From contig CACYEO010000178.1 of assembly GCA_902773475.1 (NCBI GenBank), forward strand, positions 1 to 6,903: a DNA stretch of 6,903 nt, written 5' to 3'. This document shows positions 6,048 through 6,903 of this stretch, piece after piece. The translations under genes and the position numbers were made by a program. This DNA comes from an uncultured bacterium. Its GTDB lineage: Bacteria > Verrucomicrobiota > Kiritimatiellia > RFP12 > UBA1067. The stretch's first letter is position 1. Every line of letters begins with the position of its first letter. Under the pieces are notes generated by a model. It had not been told where the DNA came from and searched no databases. It was given only the letters and a program-made list of their open reading frames with translations.

Positions 6048-6126
6048 CCCAAACACCCGATAACCCAAACACTCAAACCCTGTCTCAATTCTGTCAATTC
6101 TGTAAATTCTGTCTAAAAACCAAACA
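6048..6126. repeat. Right arm of the long inverted repeat
   Basis: 6067-6126 is an exact reverse complement of 1-60, and 6048-6063 of 80-95. This arm has two fewer 8-nt units than the left arm. The three 9-nt units lie at 6087-6113. Confidence 0.9.
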
Positions 6127-6151
6127 CCCAAATACTCAAACACTCAAACAC
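6120..6151. repeat. Four tandem octamers
   Basis: ccaaacac, ccaaatac, tcaaacac and tcaaacac follow directly at 6120-6151. They overlap the outer end of the right arm and belong to the same 8-nt family as 51-98 (opposite strand) and 5806-5869. Confidence 0.85.
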
Positions 6152-6221
6152 TTCCTCTTCTATACACGCGCGGGAATTTGCGAATTGGGCAGATGCGCCC
6201 GTGGCCCCTCAAGCGCGATTT

Positions 6222-6230
6222 TGGTATAAT
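6222..6230 (+). promoter_or_regulatory. Extended -10 promoter of the SecD-like gene
   Basis: TGG-TATAAT, with a perfect -10 at 6225-6230. No good -35 hexamer exists at 16-18 nt spacing, so activity would rest on the extended -10. The leader to the ATG at 6285 would be about 48 nt. The setting resembles the 211-216 promoter: a gcgatttt-type stretch before it, aatt after it, and a GC hairpin downstream. Confidence 0.6.
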
Positions 6231-6254
6231 TGCGCAGGTTTACCTTAATGAAAA

Positions 6255-6268
6255 GGCGCGGAAGCGCC
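6255..6268 (+). other. Leader hairpin with a GGAA tetraloop
   Basis: GGCGC (6255-6259) and GCGCC (6264-6268) pair around GGAA, a GNRA-type loop. It ends 5 nt before the Shine-Dalgarno AGGAG at 6274-6278. No T-run follows, so it is not a terminator; it could affect ribosome access. Confidence 0.4.
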
Positions 6269-6284
6269 GGATTAGGAGCGTAAA

Positions 6285-6323
6285 ATGGTTGAAAAACAAC
6301 TTTTGGAAAGGCGGACCTTGTGA
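6285..6323 (+). CDS. 12-codon reading frame carrying the best start signal of the SecD-like gene
   Basis: AGGAG at 6274-6278 with a 6-nt spacer precedes an ATG that encodes MVEKQLLERRTL and then a TGA (6321-6323). That stop overlaps the GTG that opens the SecD-like frame. It is either a leader peptide coupling translation to the downstream gene, or the true N-terminus of that gene cut off by a 1-nt frame change. The residues look like the short charged cytoplasmic start of SecD proteins, which favours the second view. Confidence 0.4.
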   Translation: MVEKQLLERRTL

Positions 6324-6903
6324 ATACAGCGGGTATCTTGTTTTGCACAGCCTGCATTTTAATTGGCTTTCGGAAAGAGGTTGTAAACAATGTTTCAGAT
6401 ATAAATGAGACCGCTGCGTCAAACGGAGAATCCCGTCCCGGATGCGATTTCGCCAGCGGCACGGCATTTGTTCTTGGATTTGACATGGACGCAGTGCGCG
6501 AGGCTGTGCGATCAGACGTCATAAACTCCATGCGCAATGTCAATGCAGATGAGCAAGAGTCTGAAATCGCCAGGCGTGTCGATGAAATTGGGCGGAATAT
6601 CGATGATTACCGCGTAATTGGCGTCATCCGCCGCCGTTTGAGTAGAATAGGCGTGGGAGAACCGGCAATTGGGGTTTCCGGGATCAGGATGGGACTCCGT
6701 GTGTACGTGCGTGTTCCAGTTTTGGATAGACAAAAAACCGACGAGTTGCGCAGGCTTCTACAGACGGCGGGAATGCTTGAATTCCGTCTTCTCGCGCGCG
6801 ACAACGACAGGCTGGTCGGCGAGTTTCTCGCCTCCCCCGACGCTCCCTTCGGCTACGTGAAGGCGGCGGGCGGCTACCAGCCGGCGAGCGATTTCGCCGT
6901 GAA
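6320..6903 (+). CDS. secD: SecD-like protein translocase subunit, N-terminal part, runs off the window
   Basis: 194 codons from a GTG at 6320 to the window edge with no stop. SecD, often fused to SecF in PVC bacteria, is the proton-driven partner of SecYEG that helps pull exported proteins across the membrane. Seen here: a short hydrophobic segment (residues 3-17), then the P1 periplasmic domain with 'VIGVIRRRLSRIGVGEPAI' (99-117), matching the SecD 'iRnRidalGvsEp' signature, 'RVPVLD' (131-136) and 'GMLEFRLLARDNDRLV' (151-166). The opening motif that is usually GLDLxGG reads GCDFASGT (41-48), so this copy is divergent. The first part is AT-richer than the rest. GGAAAGG lies upstream of the GTG, but the better start signal, ATG 6285, is in another frame. 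It may be a second paralogue or a decaying copy. Confidence 0.7.
   Translation, partial: MNTAGILFCTACILIGFRKEVVNNVSDINETAASNGESRPGCDFASGTAFVLGFDMDAVREAVRSDVINSMRNVNADEQESEIARRVDEIGRNIDDYRVIGVIRRRLSRIGVGEPAIGVSGIRMGLRVYVRVPVLDRQKTDELRRLLQTAGMLEFRLLARDNDRLVGEFLASPDAPFGYVKAAGGYQPASDFAV

Noticed and set aside
1..6126. Insertion sequence or composite transposon
   Set aside because: No transposase or integrase is encoded between or beside the arms, and no target-site duplication can be shown because the left arm touches the window edge.

Overview
The window is GC-rich bacterial chromosome and suggests an anaerobic member of the PVC group (Lentisphaerota, Kiritimatiellota or Verrucomicrobiota). The reasons are a secreted DUF1080 protein (a family greatly expanded in those phyla), the start of a SecD/SecDF gene with a PVC-like 'LEFR...DNDRLV' stretch, and octamer-rich intergenic repeats. 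This placement comes from family resemblance only and is tentative.

Layout. Positions 1-264 hold a tandem-repeat block and a good sigma70-type promoter. From 265 to 4647 five genes run on the + strand: a secreted DUF1080 protein (265-1227), two small membrane proteins that overlap each other (1260-1607 and 1600-1890), a LarE-LarB fusion (1868-3406), and LarC (3409-4647). From the second gene on they are linked by overlaps or a 2-nt gap, so they look translationally coupled. A secreted endonuclease/exonuclease/phosphatase-fold protein (5639-4644) converges on larC, and the two stop codons share the palindrome CTAG. A 645-bp intergenic region (5640-6284) follows, with hairpins and repeats. A SecD-like gene begins near 6285-6320 and runs off the right edge.

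Biology. LarB, LarE and LarC are together the whole known enzyme set for the nickel-pincer nucleotide (NPN) cofactor of lactate racemase LarA and its relatives. LarB carboxylates and hydrolyses nicotinic acid adenine dinucleotide, LarE installs sulfur, and LarC inserts nickel using CTP. Here the first two steps are on one polypeptide. No LarA-type client is in the window. The two small membrane proteins coupled to these genes are the least understood part; a link to nickel or the cofactor is inferred from context only.

Most notable: the LarE-LarB fusion; the two unassigned membrane genes tied to it; a 60-bp exact inverted repeat (1-60 against 6067-6126) bracketing the whole gene block; and a reading-frame break at the start of the SecD-like gene.
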